From NCBI RefSeq assembly GCF_012927345.1, contig NZ_JABBGJ010000016.1:62001-126000 (forward strand): a stretch of 64,000 nt of DNA, read 5' to 3'. Each line of letters begins with the position of its first letter. The stretch's first letter is position 1. Below, piece by piece: positions 1-8,955 of this stretch. This DNA is from Paraburkholderia polaris (GTDB lineage Bacteria; Pseudomonadota; Gammaproteobacteria; Burkholderiales; Burkholderiaceae). A model generated the notes under the pieces. It was not told where the DNA came from. It searched no databases and saw nothing but the letters and a program-made list of their open reading frames with translations. Position numbers and translations under genes: made by a program.

Positions 1-1519
1 CAAATCGCAGCCGGCCGTCGCGCGCGCGCCAAGCGCGAAAGATCCGGCCGCAAGCACGCCTGCAGCCGTAGCACCCAGCACACGTGGCACCAGCAAGAAG
101 CGTGGCGCGTCCACCGACCCGCTCGAAATGCAGAAGCTCTTCGTGCTCGACACGAACGTGCTGATGCATGATCCAAGCTGCCTGTTCCGTTTCGAGGAAC
201 ACGACGTCTATCTGCCGATGATGACGTTGGAAGAACTCGACAACCACAAGAAGGGCATGTCCGAAGTCGCGCGTAACGCTCGCCAGGTGAGCCGCACGCT
301 GGACGCGCTGGTGGCGAACGCCGGCAACATGTCTGACGGCATCTCGCTTGCGCGTCTCGGCAGCCGTGAGGCGTCCGGGCGCCTGTACTTCCAGACCAAG
401 CTCACCGCCATCGAGCCGGTCGAAGGTCTGCCGGAAGGCAAAGCCGACAACCAGATTCTCGGCGTGGTGCGCGCGCTGCAGCGCGACCGGATGGATCGCC
501 AGGTCGTGCTGGTGTCGAAAGACATCAACATGCGCATCAAGGCTCATGCGCTTGGCCTGCCCGCGGAAGACTACTTCAACGACCAGGTGCTCGAAGACAG
601 CGATCTGCTGTACTCGGGCATCCGCGCGCTGCCGCAGGATTTCTGGACCAAGCACGCGAAGGGCATGGAAAGCTGGCAGGACACCAAAACCGGCACCACG
701 TATTACCGCGTGACGGGTCCGCTGTGCGCCTCGATGCTGGTCAACGAGTTCGTCTATCTGGAACCGCAGAACGGCGAGCCGACCTTTCATGCGCTGGTGC
801 GCGAACTGAACGGCAAAACGGCGCTGCTGCAAACCTTGCGTGACTATGGCCACCACAAGAACAACGTGTGGGGCATCACGGCGCGCAATCGCGAGCAGAA
901 CTTCGCACTGAACCTGTTGATGAATCCGGAGATCGACTTCGTCACGCTGCTGGGTCAGGCCGGTACCGGCAAGACGCTCGTCGCGCTCGCGGCGGGCCTT
1001 GCTCAGGTGCTCGACGACAAGCGCTACAACGAGATCATCGTAACGCGTGCAACGGTGCCGGTCGGTGAAGACATCGGCTTCCTGCCGGGTACGGAAGAGG
1101 AAAAAATGCAGCCATGGATGGGTGCATTCGACGACAACCTCGAAGTCCTGCAGAAAACCGACGACGCCGCCGGCGAATGGGGCCGCGCCGCGACGCAGGA
1201 ACTGATCCGCTCGCGCCTGAAGGTCAAGAGCATGAACTTCATGCGCGGCCGTACCTTCGTGGACAAGTATCTGATCATCGACGAGGCGCAAAACCTGACG
1301 CCGAAGCAGATGAAGACGCTGGTCACGCGAGCTGGTCCGGGCACGAAAATCATCTGCCTGGGCAATATCGCGCAGATCGATACGCCTTACCTGACGGAAG
1401 GCAGCTCGGGTCTGACGTACGTGGTCGACCGCTTCAAAGGCTGGGCGCACAGCGGGCATGTGACGCTGGCACGCGGCGAGCGTTCGCGTCTCGCGGATTA
1501 CGCTTCGGAAATTCTTTAA
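1..1519 (+). CDS. PhoH family protein, PIN domain plus PhoH ATPase (5' partial)
   Basis: The reading frame is open from base 2 with no stop before the first in-frame ATG at 128, so the true start lies left of the window. Numbering from ATG 128, a PIN-type nuclease domain opens with LFVLDTNVLMHDP. A PhoH-type P-loop ATPase follows, with Walker A GQAGTGKT near residue 276 and Walker B LIIDEAQNL near 381. Proteins with this architecture are cytoplasmic and are proposed to be RNA helicase/ribonucleases; the physiological substrate is unknown. The lysine/alanine/proline-rich stretch before the PIN domain looks like a linker. A strong terminator follows, so it probably ends its own transcript. Confidence 0.9.
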   Translation, partial: KSQPAVARAPSAKDPAASTPAAVAPSTRGTSKKRGASTDPLEMQKLFVLDTNVLMHDPSCLFRFEEHDVYLPMMTLEELDNHKKGMSEVARNARQVSRTLDALVANAGNMSDGISLARLGSREASGRLYFQTKLTAIEPVEGLPEGKADNQILGVVRALQRDRMDRQVVLVSKDINMRIKAHALGLPAEDYFNDQVLEDSDLLYSGIRALPQDFWTKHAKGMESWQDTKTGTTYYRVTGPLCASMLVNEFVYLEPQNGEPTFHALVRELNGKTALLQTLRDYGHHKNNVWGITARNREQNFALNLLMNPEIDFVTLLGQAGTGKTLVALAAGLAQVLDDKRYNEIIVTRATVPVGEDIGFLPGTEEEKMQPWMGAFDDNLEVLQKTDDAAGEWGRAATQELIRSRLKVKSMNFMRGRTFVDKYLIIDEAQNLTPKQMKTLVTRAGPGTKIICLGNIAQIDTPYLTEGSSGLTYVVDRFKGWAHSGHVTLARGERSRLADYASEIL

Positions 1520-1544
1520 GTTTCAACGCTCTAGCTTCAACCAG

Positions 1545-1586
1545 AAGCCGCGCCCGGGTCATCCCGGACGCGGCTTTTTTATTCGG
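1545..1586 (+). terminator. Rho-independent terminator after the PhoH gene
   Basis: A GC-rich hairpin with arms AAGCCGCG-CCCGGG and CCCGG-CGCGGCTT around a TCAT loop is followed directly by a run of T. It starts 26 bases after the PhoH stop codon. Confidence 0.85.
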
Positions 1587-1724
1587 CACGCGTTCCCGAT
1601 GGGCAACACTTAGCGCGCAAACTTCAAGTAAGTTGTCAGGAATTCTTGCCCGAGCCATGTTCGACGGGCTACCATCCCGAAATCGTCCGCCATTAAACGA
1701 GCGTTTATCGCTCACTCCGTGTTC

Positions 1725-2969
1725 ATGCGCCGACTCGCCTTCTCGCTGCTGACCGTTTTGCTGCTCGCCGCTTGCGCCGGCGCGCCGCAAAAGACGTCGC
1801 GCGGGCCGGGTTCATCGGTCGTGGTCACGAACGGCGCTTATCATGCGCCACCGCCGGGCTTCCCGAATTTCGTCGACCACAGCATCGGCCGTGAGGAAAT
1901 CTCAATCCAGGCGATGAGTCTGGTTGGTATTCCATACCGTTGGGGTGGTAATACGCCCGATAGCGGTTTCGATTGCAGCGGATTAGTTCGCTACGTTGTA
2001 TCGCGCGCCGCTTCCGTGAATCTGCCGCGTACTACCGCCGATATGAGCGGCCGCGGCGAATCGATCGAACCAGACGAAATCGCGCCGGGCGATCTGATTT
2101 TCTTCAACACCACCGGGCGTGCGCATTCGCACGTCGGCATTTATGTGGGCAAACTGCGCTTTGTCAACGCGCCGTCGACGGGCGGCACCGTACGGCTCGA
2201 CTATCTGACCAATCCCTATTGGGCCAAGCGGTTCGACGGCATTCGCCGCGTGGCAGCGCCGGCTGCGACACCGGCGCCGTTCGATACACCGAGCTATCAG
2301 GCTGCGGCGCCGCAGCCTGAACGCATCGCACCGGAGGCTCAGACAGTGCCGGTTAATGCGGGCGCCGCGGTGGCGCCGCAATCTTTGGGCTACGCGGCGA
2401 ACTCTGCGGCGACGCGGCCTTCAGGCTACGCGGCGGTCCCTGTCGCGTCGCAAGCTTCGGGCTATGCCGTGAACCCGGCGGGTCCGCAACAAACGGCGCG
2501 TGTCGCGGCAACCATTCGTGCGCCGCTGACTGCGAGCGGCCAGCCTACGGCAGCCACGGCTGCGGCGTCGGCGCCACAAGCTGATCCGTTCGAACCGCCG
2601 CCGCCGGGCATGAGCGCCGCGCAGATGCAGGCGCGCGCAGCAGGCGCAGTGTCTCCGGTGCCCCTGCCAGCCGCTCAAGCGAGTGCGTACGACGCCGCTG
2701 CAGGCGCTACGAATCAGCAGACGGCGGCTGCGCGCGCTGAACCGCCAACGGTTACGGCCCGCGCGCCGGACCCGATCGACGCCGCTGCCGATGCATTCGA
2801 GCCGCCACCACCCGCTTCAGTCGCCGCGCGCCAGGCTCAACAAGCTCAGCAAGCCGATGGGAACACAGGCGTGCAGATCATGCGCGCCTCGACCGCGTCA
2901 CGTGGCATCCCTGCCCCCACGCAAACCACCGACGACCCAATCGCACGCTTCGCCAACGGCAATTTCTAA
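1725..2969 (+). CDS. NlpC/P60 family lipoprotein with long Ala/Pro-rich tail
   Basis: The N-terminus has a lipoprotein signal peptide (LLLAAC lipobox), so the product is likely anchored in the outer membrane facing the periplasm. The NlpC/P60 cysteine-peptidase core includes Cys84 in DCSGLV and His136 in HSHVGIYVG. The third polar position is Asn148 (VNAPSTGG), where many relatives have His. Family members cleave the stem peptides of peptidoglycan. Residues from about 180 to the end are a low-complexity Ala/Pro/Gln tail with FEPPPP motifs occurring twice, much longer than a minimal family member. An in-frame GTG lies at 1719; ATG 1725 fits the signal peptide better. Confidence 0.88.
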   Translation: MRRLAFSLLTVLLLAACAGAPQKTSRGPGSSVVVTNGAYHAPPPGFPNFVDHSIGREEISIQAMSLVGIPYRWGGNTPDSGFDCSGLVRYVVSRAASVNLPRTTADMSGRGESIEPDEIAPGDLIFFNTTGRAHSHVGIYVGKLRFVNAPSTGGTVRLDYLTNPYWAKRFDGIRRVAAPAATPAPFDTPSYQAAAPQPERIAPEAQTVPVNAGAAVAPQSLGYAANSAATRPSGYAAVPVASQASGYAVNPAGPQQTARVAATIRAPLTASGQPTAATAAASAPQADPFEPPPPGMSAAQMQARAAGAVSPVPLPAAQASAYDAAAGATNQQTAAARAEPPTVTARAPDPIDAAADAFEPPPPASVAARQAQQAQQADGNTGVQIMRASTASRGIPAPTQTTDDPIARFANGNF

Positions 2970-2992
2970 CGGTGAGGCGCGGGTCGTGACCG

Positions 2993-3198
2993 GTGGCTCG
3001 TGGCTCGTGGCTCGTGGCTCGTGGCTCGTGGCCGTAGCCGTAGCCGTAGCCGTAGCCGTAGCCGTAGCCGTAGCCGTAGCCGTAGCCGTAGCCGTAGCCG
3101 TAGCCGTAGCCGTAGCCGTAGCCGTAGCCGTAGCTCGTGGCGGTAGCCGTAGCTCGTGGCCGTAGTCCGTAGTCCGTAGTCCGTAGTCCGTAGTCCGT
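2993..3198. repeat. Composite tandem repeat array (7-, 6- and 7-bp units)
   Basis: The array begins with about five copies of a GTGGCTC-type heptamer (2993-3030). It continues with 17 uninterrupted copies of the hexamer GCCGTA (3031-3132), a short degenerate stretch with GTAGCTCGTGG, and about five copies of AGTCCGT (3160-3198). It fills most of the gap between the NlpC/P60 gene and the SDR gene. The hexamer period keeps all frames open, which produces Val-Ala and Tyr-Gly dipeptide frames that are not genes. The rest of the 2970-3328 gap shows nothing else. Confidence 0.95.
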
Positions 3199-3328
3199 GG
3201 CTCGTCGCCGTGCCACCCAAGATCAGTCGCGCGGCGGCGCCCACACCCCACACCTCGAGCCAGTGCATCCCCGCGGCGCTGCCGATCTGCTATCGTCATC
3301 GATATTCTTCTAACAGCGGGTGATGACG

Positions 3329-4135
3329 ATGGATCTCGGGCTGAAAGACAAGGTGGTGTTGATCACGGGCGGCAGCAAAGGAATCGGGCTCGCCTGCGCC
3401 CGGGCGTTCGCCCTCGAGGGTGCGAAGGTCGCGATCGTTTCGCGCGACCCCGCCAATCTCGCGCGCGCTTACGAACAATTGAAGCAGGAAGGCCTGCACG
3501 TGCATCGGACCCGCGCCGATCTGCACGAACCACACAGCGCAGCGGACATCGTCGAGGAAGTCAGCACCGCGGTCGGCCCCATCGACGTGCTGATCAACAG
3601 CGCCGGCGCCGCCCGCCGCTATGACCCGGAAACGCTGGACGCCGATGCGTTCCGCGCGACCATGGAAGCGAAGTATTTCCCCTACATCTACCCGCAGCAG
3701 GAAGTGCTGCGGCGCATGGCCGAGCGCGTGAAGGCCGGCGACAGCGCCGCTCCCGGCACAATCGTCAACATCATCGGCATGGGCGGCAAGATCGCGAGCG
3801 ATATCCATATCGCCGGCGGCGCCGCCAATGCCGCGCTGATGCTCGCCACCGTCGGCCTCGCCCACTACTACGCGCGTTACGGCATTCGTATCAACGCGAT
3901 CAATCCGGGTGCGACGCTGACCGAGCGCGTCGAAGAAGCGGTCAAACTGGAGGCGTCGCAGCAAGGCATCGAAAGCGCGGACGCGTTGGCGCGCGGGCAG
4001 GCTAAAGTGCCGCTCGGACGCTATGCAAAACCGGAGGAAATCGCTGACGTCGCGCTGTTTCTGGCGAGCCGCCGCGCGAGCTATGTGACGGGCGCAATCG
4101 TCCCGATGGATGGAGGCAGCGCGCCACTGATCTGA
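3329..4135 (+). CDS. SDR family oxidoreductase-like protein lacking the YxxxK motif
   Basis: A Rossmann fold with the cofactor glycine motif TGGSKGIG (residues 13-20), NSAG near residue 90, and the C-terminal VTGAIVPMDGG place it firmly in the short-chain dehydrogenase/reductase superfamily at typical length (268 aa). At the position of the catalytic YSASKAAL block the sequence reads GGAANAAL, so the usual Tyr and Lys are Gly and Asn. It may bind a nucleotide without classical catalysis or use other residues. The substrate is unknown. In-frame GTG 3320 and ATG 3323 are alternative starts; ATG 3329 gives the usual MDLGLKDKVVLITGG beginning. Confidence 0.85.
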   Translation: MDLGLKDKVVLITGGSKGIGLACARAFALEGAKVAIVSRDPANLARAYEQLKQEGLHVHRTRADLHEPHSAADIVEEVSTAVGPIDVLINSAGAARRYDPETLDADAFRATMEAKYFPYIYPQQEVLRRMAERVKAGDSAAPGTIVNIIGMGGKIASDIHIAGGAANAALMLATVGLAHYYARYGIRINAINPGATLTERVEEAVKLEASQQGIESADALARGQAKVPLGRYAKPEEIADVALFLASRRASYVTGAIVPMDGGSAPLI

Positions 4136-4199
4136 GCGGCGCGCTTTACTTCAAAGATTTATCGTTTTACAGCGCGGACAGCCTCGCCGTCCGCGGCGC

Positions 4200-5210
4200 T
4201 TACAGGAGGCGGTGACCGAGCCACCAGGCTGCCGCGGAGAGCGCTGCGGAGGCCGGAATCGTCAGAATCCAGGCCCATACGATGTTGCCGGCTACGCCCC
4301 AGCGAACGGCGCTCAGCTTCTGCGTAGCGCCGACGCCGACAATCGCGCCGGTAATCGTATGTGTGGTGGACACTGGAATGCCGAGCCACGAAGCGGTAAA
4401 CAGCGTGATCGCCCCGCCTGCCTCGGCGCAAAAGCCGCCAACCGGCTTGAGCTTGGTGATCTTCTGCCCCATCGTGCGGACAATCCGCCAGCCGCCGAAC
4501 AGCGTGCCGATCCCCATCGACAGATAGCAACCGCCGATCACCCACAGCGGCGGTGCATCGGCGATCGACGACGCGTAGCCGGTCGCGATCAGCAGCATCC
4601 AGATAATGCCGATGGTTTTCTGCGCGTCGTTGCCGCCGTGGCCGAGGCTATACAAGCCCGCGGAGACCAGTTGCAGACGCCGGAAACGCCGGTCGACCTT
4701 GCTGGGTGGCGTGCGGAAATAGATCCACGACACCGCCAGCATAAAGAACGACCCGAGCACGAAACCGAGCAGCGGCGAGATGAAAATGAACGCCACCGTC
4801 TTCATCAATCCGTCGAAATTCAACGAACCCCAGCCCGACTTGGCAAGCGCTGCGCCCACCAGGCCGCCGATCAGCGCATGCGACGAGCTGGACGGAATAC
4901 CGTAATGCCACGTGATGATGTTCCAGCCGATCGCGCCGACCAGCGCACCAAAAATGACGTAGTGATCGACGATATTCGGATCGATCGTGCCCTTGCCGAC
5001 CGTCTGCGCCACTTTCAGGTGGAACACGAAATACGCGATAACGTTGAAAGCCGCCGCGAAGGCCACGGCCTGCTGCGGCTTTAGCACGCCAGTCGACACG
5101 ACCGTGGCGATCGAATTCGCCGCGTCGTGGAAGCCATTCATGAAGTCGAAAATCAGCGCGACGGCGACCAGGCCGGCGACGACCCAGATAGCGAGTTGTA
5201 TCGATTGCAT
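4200..5210 (-). CDS. pit: Inorganic phosphate transporter, PiT family
   Basis: A 336-aa polytopic membrane protein with the duplicated PiT signature: FDFMNGFHDAANSIATVVSTG near the N-terminus and a second repeat with SWLGIPVSTTHTITGA near the C-terminus. PiT proteins import phosphate, usually as a neutral metal-phosphate complex, coupled to protons. The start codon overlaps the stop of the upstream PhoU-like gene, so the two are translationally coupled and co-transcribed. This pairing is typical of bacterial low-affinity phosphate uptake. Confidence 0.93.
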   Translation of the reverse strand: MQSIQLAIWVVAGLVAVALIFDFMNGFHDAANSIATVVSTGVLKPQQAVAFAAAFNVIAYFVFHLKVAQTVGKGTIDPNIVDHYVIFGALVGAIGWNIITWHYGIPSSSSHALIGGLVGAALAKSGWGSLNFDGLMKTVAFIFISPLLGFVLGSFFMLAVSWIYFRTPPSKVDRRFRRLQLVSAGLYSLGHGGNDAQKTIGIIWMLLIATGYASSIADAPPLWVIGGCYLSMGIGTLFGGWRIVRTMGQKITKLKPVGGFCAEAGGAITLFTASWLGIPVSTTHTITGAIVGVGATQKLSAVRWGVAGNIVWAWILTIPASAALSAAAWWLGHRLL

Positions 5211-5836
5211 TATGCGTTTTCCAGCACGATGCCTTCGATGATGTTCGCCACGTCCTCACACTTGTCGGTGATCGTTTCGAGCAGTTCGTAAATGGCCTTC
5301 AGCTTGATCAGCGTCTTGACGTTGTCTTCTTCGCGGAAAAGTTTCGACATGGCCGAGCGCAGCACGCGGTCGGCTTCCGATTCCAGACGGTCGATTTCCT
5401 CGCACGCCTTCAGAATCTGGCTCGCCTGCTTCATGTCGGACAGCAGGCTGACGGCGAACTGCACGCGCTCGGAGGTGGCCGTGCAGATGTGCGCCAGCTG
5501 GCTCGCTTCGGAGGTCACCGCCTGCACGTCGTACAGTGAGATAGCGGTGGCGACGTCCTCCATCAGATCGAGGATGTCGTCCATCGTGGTGATCAGCTTG
5601 TGGATCTCGTCGCGGTCGAGCGGCGTGATGAAGGTCTTGTGCAGCAGGTCGATGGTTTCGTGCGTGAGCTTGTCTGCGGCCTTCTCGGCCTTCTGCACGT
5701 TTTGCTTATGAGTCTCGGCGTCCTGTAGATTGTCGATCAGCAGCTCGAGTTCGTGGCTCGCCGAGACGATGCACTTAGCGTGCGCATTGAAGATTTCAAA
5801 GAACTTGCCCTCGGTGGGCATGAATCGACCGAACAT
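5210..5836 (-). CDS. DUF47/PhoU-like phosphate transport accessory protein
   Basis: A 208-aa, almost entirely helical, charged protein beginning MFGRFMPTEGKFFEIFNAHAK, the typical start of the DUF47 (TIGR00153-like) family. DUF47 proteins resemble PhoU and are nearly always encoded with a PiT transporter; they are thought to modulate its activity. It is first in a two-gene operon and its stop overlaps the start of the transporter gene. It is cytoplasmic, with no signal peptide or membrane segment. Confidence 0.9.
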   Translation of the reverse strand: MFGRFMPTEGKFFEIFNAHAKCIVSASHELELLIDNLQDAETHKQNVQKAEKAADKLTHETIDLLHKTFITPLDRDEIHKLITTMDDILDLMEDVATAISLYDVQAVTSEASQLAHICTATSERVQFAVSLLSDMKQASQILKACEEIDRLESEADRVLRSAMSKLFREEDNVKTLIKLKAIYELLETITDKCEDVANIIEGIVLENA

Positions 5837-5952
5837 TGGGATCCCGGAAATTGGTCACATAATGGCTGACATAAAACCGCCACATTGTACCGTTCCAGGA
5901 TCGATGTCGCACTTTTGAAAGCGTCGTTACAACAGGCCCAGCAGTTATCTCT

Positions 5953-7338
5953 TTACTCGCTGTAGAAATTCTGCGCGCCGGCAAAATTATCGAACTTCGT
6001 GAATTGGCCATGGAACGTGAGGCGAACAGGGCCGATCGGACCATTCCGTTGCTTACCGATGATAATCTCCGCCGTACCCTTGTCCGGGCTGTCCGGGTTG
6101 TACACCTCATCGCGATAGATGAACAGAATGACGTCCGCATCCTGTTCGATAGCGCCGGATTCACGCAAGTCGGACATGATCGGCCGCTTGTTCGGGCGCT
6201 GTTCGAGACCCCGGTTGAGCTGCGACAACGCGATCACGGGTACGTCGAGTTCTTTGGCGAGACTCTTTAGCGAACGCGAGATTTCCGAGATTTCGGTCGC
6301 ACGGTTTTCACCCGACGACGAACCGCTCATCAGCTGCAAATAGTCGATGATGATCAGGCCGAGCTTGCCGCACTGGCGTGACAGCCGACGCGCGCGTGAG
6401 CGCAATTCCATCGGGTTCAAGCCGCCGGTTTCGTCGATGAAAATCTGCGCCTCGCTCATTTTCTGCACCGCGTGCGTGAGCTTCGGCCAATCCTCGTCAG
6501 TCAGACGCCCAGTCCGCATGCGGTGTTGGTCAAGCCTGCCGACCGAGCCGAGCATACGCATGGTGAGTTGCGAGCCCGGCATTTCCATCGAGAACACCGC
6601 GACCGGCAGACCATACTCGACCGCCACGTATTCACCAACGTTCATCGAAAACGCCGTTTTACCCATCGACGGGCGGCCCGCCACGATGATCAGCTCGCCG
6701 CCGTGCATACCGGACGTCATGCGGTCCAGGTCGACGAAGCCAGTCGGCGTGCCGGTCACGTCGCTCGGATTGGCGGTGTGATACAGCGTGTCGATCCGCT
6801 CGACCACCTCGGTCAAGAGCGGCCCGATTTCCAGGAAACCCTGCGTGCCACGCGCGCCGTCTTCAGCGATCGAAAACACCTTCGATTCGGCCTCGTCCAG
6901 CAACTGGCGGACTTCCTTACCCTGCGGGTTGAAAGCGTCGGCGGAAATTTCGTCGGCCACGGACACGAGGCGACGCAGTACCGCACGATCGCGCACGATT
7001 TCCGCGTAGCGGCGGATATTGGCCGCGCTCGGCGTGTTCTGCGCCAGTGCGTTCAGGTAAGCGAGACCGCCGACCTCTTCCGCCTTGCCCGAGGTGCCGA
7101 GCGCCTCGTACACGGTAATCACGTCGGCCGGACGCGTCGCCGCGATCAGCTTGCCGATGTGTTCGAAAATGATGCGGTGGTCGTATCGGTAAAAATCGCT
7201 CTGCGACAGGAAGTCGGCGATGCGGTCCCATGCCGCGTTGTCGAGCAGCAGGCCGCCCAGCACCGACTGCTCGGCTTCGATCGAATGCGGCGGGACTTTC
7301 AGCGACTCGATTTGGGGATCTTTGGACGGTGCGTTCAT
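5953..7338 (-). CDS. dnaB: Replicative DNA helicase DnaB
   Basis: A 461-aa protein with the helical N-terminal DnaB domain (residues 15-120) and a RecA-like C-terminal helicase domain with Walker A GRPSMGKT at 221-228. Further helicase motifs include IIIDYLQLM and ALSQLNRGLEQRP. It unwinds the chromosome at the replication fork as a hexamer and interacts with primase. It lies downstream of rpsF-priB-rpsR-rplI in the order common in beta- and gammaproteobacteria. A strong terminator between rplI and dnaB suggests it is largely transcribed separately. Confidence 0.96.
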   Translation of the reverse strand: MNAPSKDPQIESLKVPPHSIEAEQSVLGGLLLDNAAWDRIADFLSQSDFYRYDHRIIFEHIGKLIAATRPADVITVYEALGTSGKAEEVGGLAYLNALAQNTPSAANIRRYAEIVRDRAVLRRLVSVADEISADAFNPQGKEVRQLLDEAESKVFSIAEDGARGTQGFLEIGPLLTEVVERIDTLYHTANPSDVTGTPTGFVDLDRMTSGMHGGELIIVAGRPSMGKTAFSMNVGEYVAVEYGLPVAVFSMEMPGSQLTMRMLGSVGRLDQHRMRTGRLTDEDWPKLTHAVQKMSEAQIFIDETGGLNPMELRSRARRLSRQCGKLGLIIIDYLQLMSGSSSGENRATEISEISRSLKSLAKELDVPVIALSQLNRGLEQRPNKRPIMSDLRESGAIEQDADVILFIYRDEVYNPDSPDKGTAEIIIGKQRNGPIGPVRLTFHGQFTKFDNFAGAQNFYSE

Positions 7339-7400
7339 GGAGAGGAATTATCGGGTAAATCGAGCGCGCGCGGGCGGCGGAAAAACTAAAAACCGGGCAC

Positions 7401-7435
7401 AAAAAAAGGCAGGGGCCGGTCACCCGGCCCCTGCC
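7401..7435 (-). terminator. Rho-independent terminator after rplI
   Basis: On the minus strand, perfect 12-bp arms GGCAGGGGCCGG and CCGGCCCCTGCC enclose a 4-base loop and are followed by seven T. It closes the ribosomal protein operon 38 bases after the rplI stop and separates it from dnaB. Confidence 0.93.
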
Positions 7436-7472
7436 CCTTGCCAGCAACGTCCTGGCAGATGCTTACTGATGC

Positions 7473-7925
7473 TTAGACGTGTTCGCCGATCACAGCCACG
7501 TTCACGTCGACGAGAACGTCGGTGTGCAACGAGATCTGCACAGCGTGGTCGCCAACCAGCTTCAGCGGGCCTTCCGGCAGACGCACTTGCGCCTTTTCCA
7601 CTGCAAAGCCTTGCTTAACCAGTGCGTCAGCGATGTCCGCGTTCGTCACCGAACCGAACAGACGGCCGTCAACGCCAGCCTTCTGATTGATCTGAACCGT
7701 CGAGCCTGCCAGCTTTTCGCCTTGAGCTTGAGCAGCAGCCAGCTTTTCAGCGGCGGTCTTTTCGAGTTCAGCGCGGCGAACTTCGAATTCAGCCAGGGCT
7801 TCCTTCGTTGCACGGCGAGCTTGCTTGTTCGGGATCAGGAAGTTACGTGCGTAACCGTCCTTGACCTTCACGATGTCGCCCAGGTTACCCAGATTGACGA
7901 CTTTTTCCAGAAGAATAATTTGCAT
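7473..7925 (-). CDS. rplI: 50S ribosomal protein L9
   Basis: 150 aa, the normal L9 length. It starts MQIILLEKVVNLGNLGDIVKVKDGYARNFL, the highly conserved N-terminal rRNA-binding domain, then a long charged connecting helix (about 45-75) and a C-terminal domain. L9 binds 23S rRNA at the base of the L1 stalk and helps maintain reading frame. It is last in the rpsF-priB-rpsR-rplI operon and is followed by a terminator. Confidence 0.97.
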   Translation of the reverse strand: MQIILLEKVVNLGNLGDIVKVKDGYARNFLIPNKQARRATKEALAEFEVRRAELEKTAAEKLAAAQAQGEKLAGSTVQINQKAGVDGRLFGSVTNADIADALVKQGFAVEKAQVRLPEGPLKLVGDHAVQISLHTDVLVDVNVAVIGEHV

Positions 7926-7952
7926 TCGGATACTCCTTATCGCGTCGTCGGG

Positions 7953-8228
7953 TTAGGCCTTGTGCTGGTCGGTGTACGGCACCAGCGCGAGGAAACGTGC
8001 GCGCTTGATTGCCGTATCCAGCTGGCGTTGATAGTGCGACTTCGTACCCGTGAGACGCGCCGGCGTGATCTTGCCGTTTTCGCCGATGAAGTCCTTCAGC
8101 GTTTCGAGGTCCTTGTAGTCGATATGATCGACGTTAGCGGCCGTGAAACGGCAGAACTTCTTGCGCTTGAAGAGCGGATTTTGTTGCTGACGACGCTTGT
8201 CGAATTTCTTACCAGTCGGGCGGGGCAT
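7953..8228 (-). CDS. rpsR: 30S ribosomal protein S18
   Basis: 91 aa with the conserved S18 core: FCRFTAANVDHIDYKDLETL, then ITPARLTGTKSHYQRQL, then IKRARFLALVPYT. S18 pairs with S6 on the platform of the 30S subunit, which matches its place in the same operon. The start codon lies 2 bases after the priB stop. Confidence 0.97.
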   Translation of the reverse strand: MPRPTGKKFDKRRQQQNPLFKRKKFCRFTAANVDHIDYKDLETLKDFIGENGKITPARLTGTKSHYQRQLDTAIKRARFLALVPYTDQHKA

Positions 8229-8230
8229 GT

Positions 8231-8530
8231 TCAGTCCTTTCCAATGTCCTGCAATTCTGTGATGTGAAATACCAGAGTTCTTGCGTTGCGGTGCTTTTTT
8301 GCCAGAAAGCCTGTGAAGAGCGTTTCCACGCCCATCTGACGACCTTCCAGCTTACCGCTCACCTCGCCCGCGGCCACCGCCTGCATGGTCAGTTCGACTT
8401 GCCGGGCAATGCCGGCTTCGACGACTTCCGTGCGGTGGTGCAACGTGCAGCCTGCAATCGGAACGCCGGCGGGGGTATACCGCACCGGTTCGCGTTCGAC
8501 GACGCTGGCCGTAAGTTGCAGCCGATTCAT
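8231..8530 (-). CDS. priB: Primosomal replication protein PriB
   Basis: 99 aa, a single OB-fold protein related to single-stranded DNA-binding protein (MNRLQLTASVVEREPVRYTPAG, then CTLHHRTEV). PriB stabilises PriA at stalled forks and helps reload DnaB during replication restart. It lies between rpsF and rpsR as in other beta- and gammaproteobacteria, so its supply is tied to ribosomal protein expression. Confidence 0.95.
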   Translation of the reverse strand: MNRLQLTASVVEREPVRYTPAGVPIAGCTLHHRTEVVEAGIARQVELTMQAVAAGEVSGKLEGRQMGVETLFTGFLAKKHRNARTLVFHITELQDIGKD

Positions 8531-8580
8531 GTAGCCTTTGGCGAAAGCGACGCTTGATCTGGTAGCTTAAATAGTGTGTC

Positions 8581-8955
8581 TTAAGCCTGCGCTTCGGACG
8601 GTTGCGTAGCAGCCGACTTCTTGGCTTCTTCGCGCTGCACTTCCTTCATCATCGGCGACGGGGCCGTTTCGGCCTTCTTCATCTTGACGATCAGGTGACG
8701 CAGAACAGCGTCGTTGAACTTGAATGCGTGTTCCAGCTCGTCGAGCGTGGCTTGGTCGCATTCGATGTTCATGCAGACGTAATGAGCCTTAGCGAGTTTC
8801 TCGATCATGTAGGCCAGTTGGCGACGGCCCCAGTCTTCGATACGGTGGATCTGGCCACCGTGCGAGGTGATCGTGGACTTGTAACGCTCGATCATTGCGG
8901 GCACTTGCTCGCTTTGATCCGGGTGCACGATAAATACGATTTCGTAATGACGCAT
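8581..8955 (-). CDS. rpsF: 30S ribosomal protein S6
   Basis: 124 aa starting MRHYEIVFIVHPDQSEQVPAMIERY, the standard S6 N-terminus. The ATG at 8955 has a good ribosome-binding site (AAGGAGTG); the frame extends 21 codons further upstream but that part lacks S6 character. S6 forms a heterodimer with S18 on the 30S platform. The C-terminal tail is Glu/Ala/Lys-rich as is common for S6. First gene of the operon; its promoter must lie in 8956-9258. Confidence 0.97.
   Translation of the reverse strand: MRHYEIVFIVHPDQSEQVPAMIERYKSTITSHGGQIHRIEDWGRRQLAYMIEKLAKAHYVCMNIECDQATLDELEHAFKFNDAVLRHLIVKMKKAETAPSPMMKEVQREEAKKSAATQPSEAQA

Noticed and set aside
2993..3198. Possible CRISPR array or Val-Ala/Tyr-Gly repeat proteins
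   Set aside because: Repeat units are 6-7 bp with no spacers, and the dipeptide frames arise only because the hexamer keeps all frames open.
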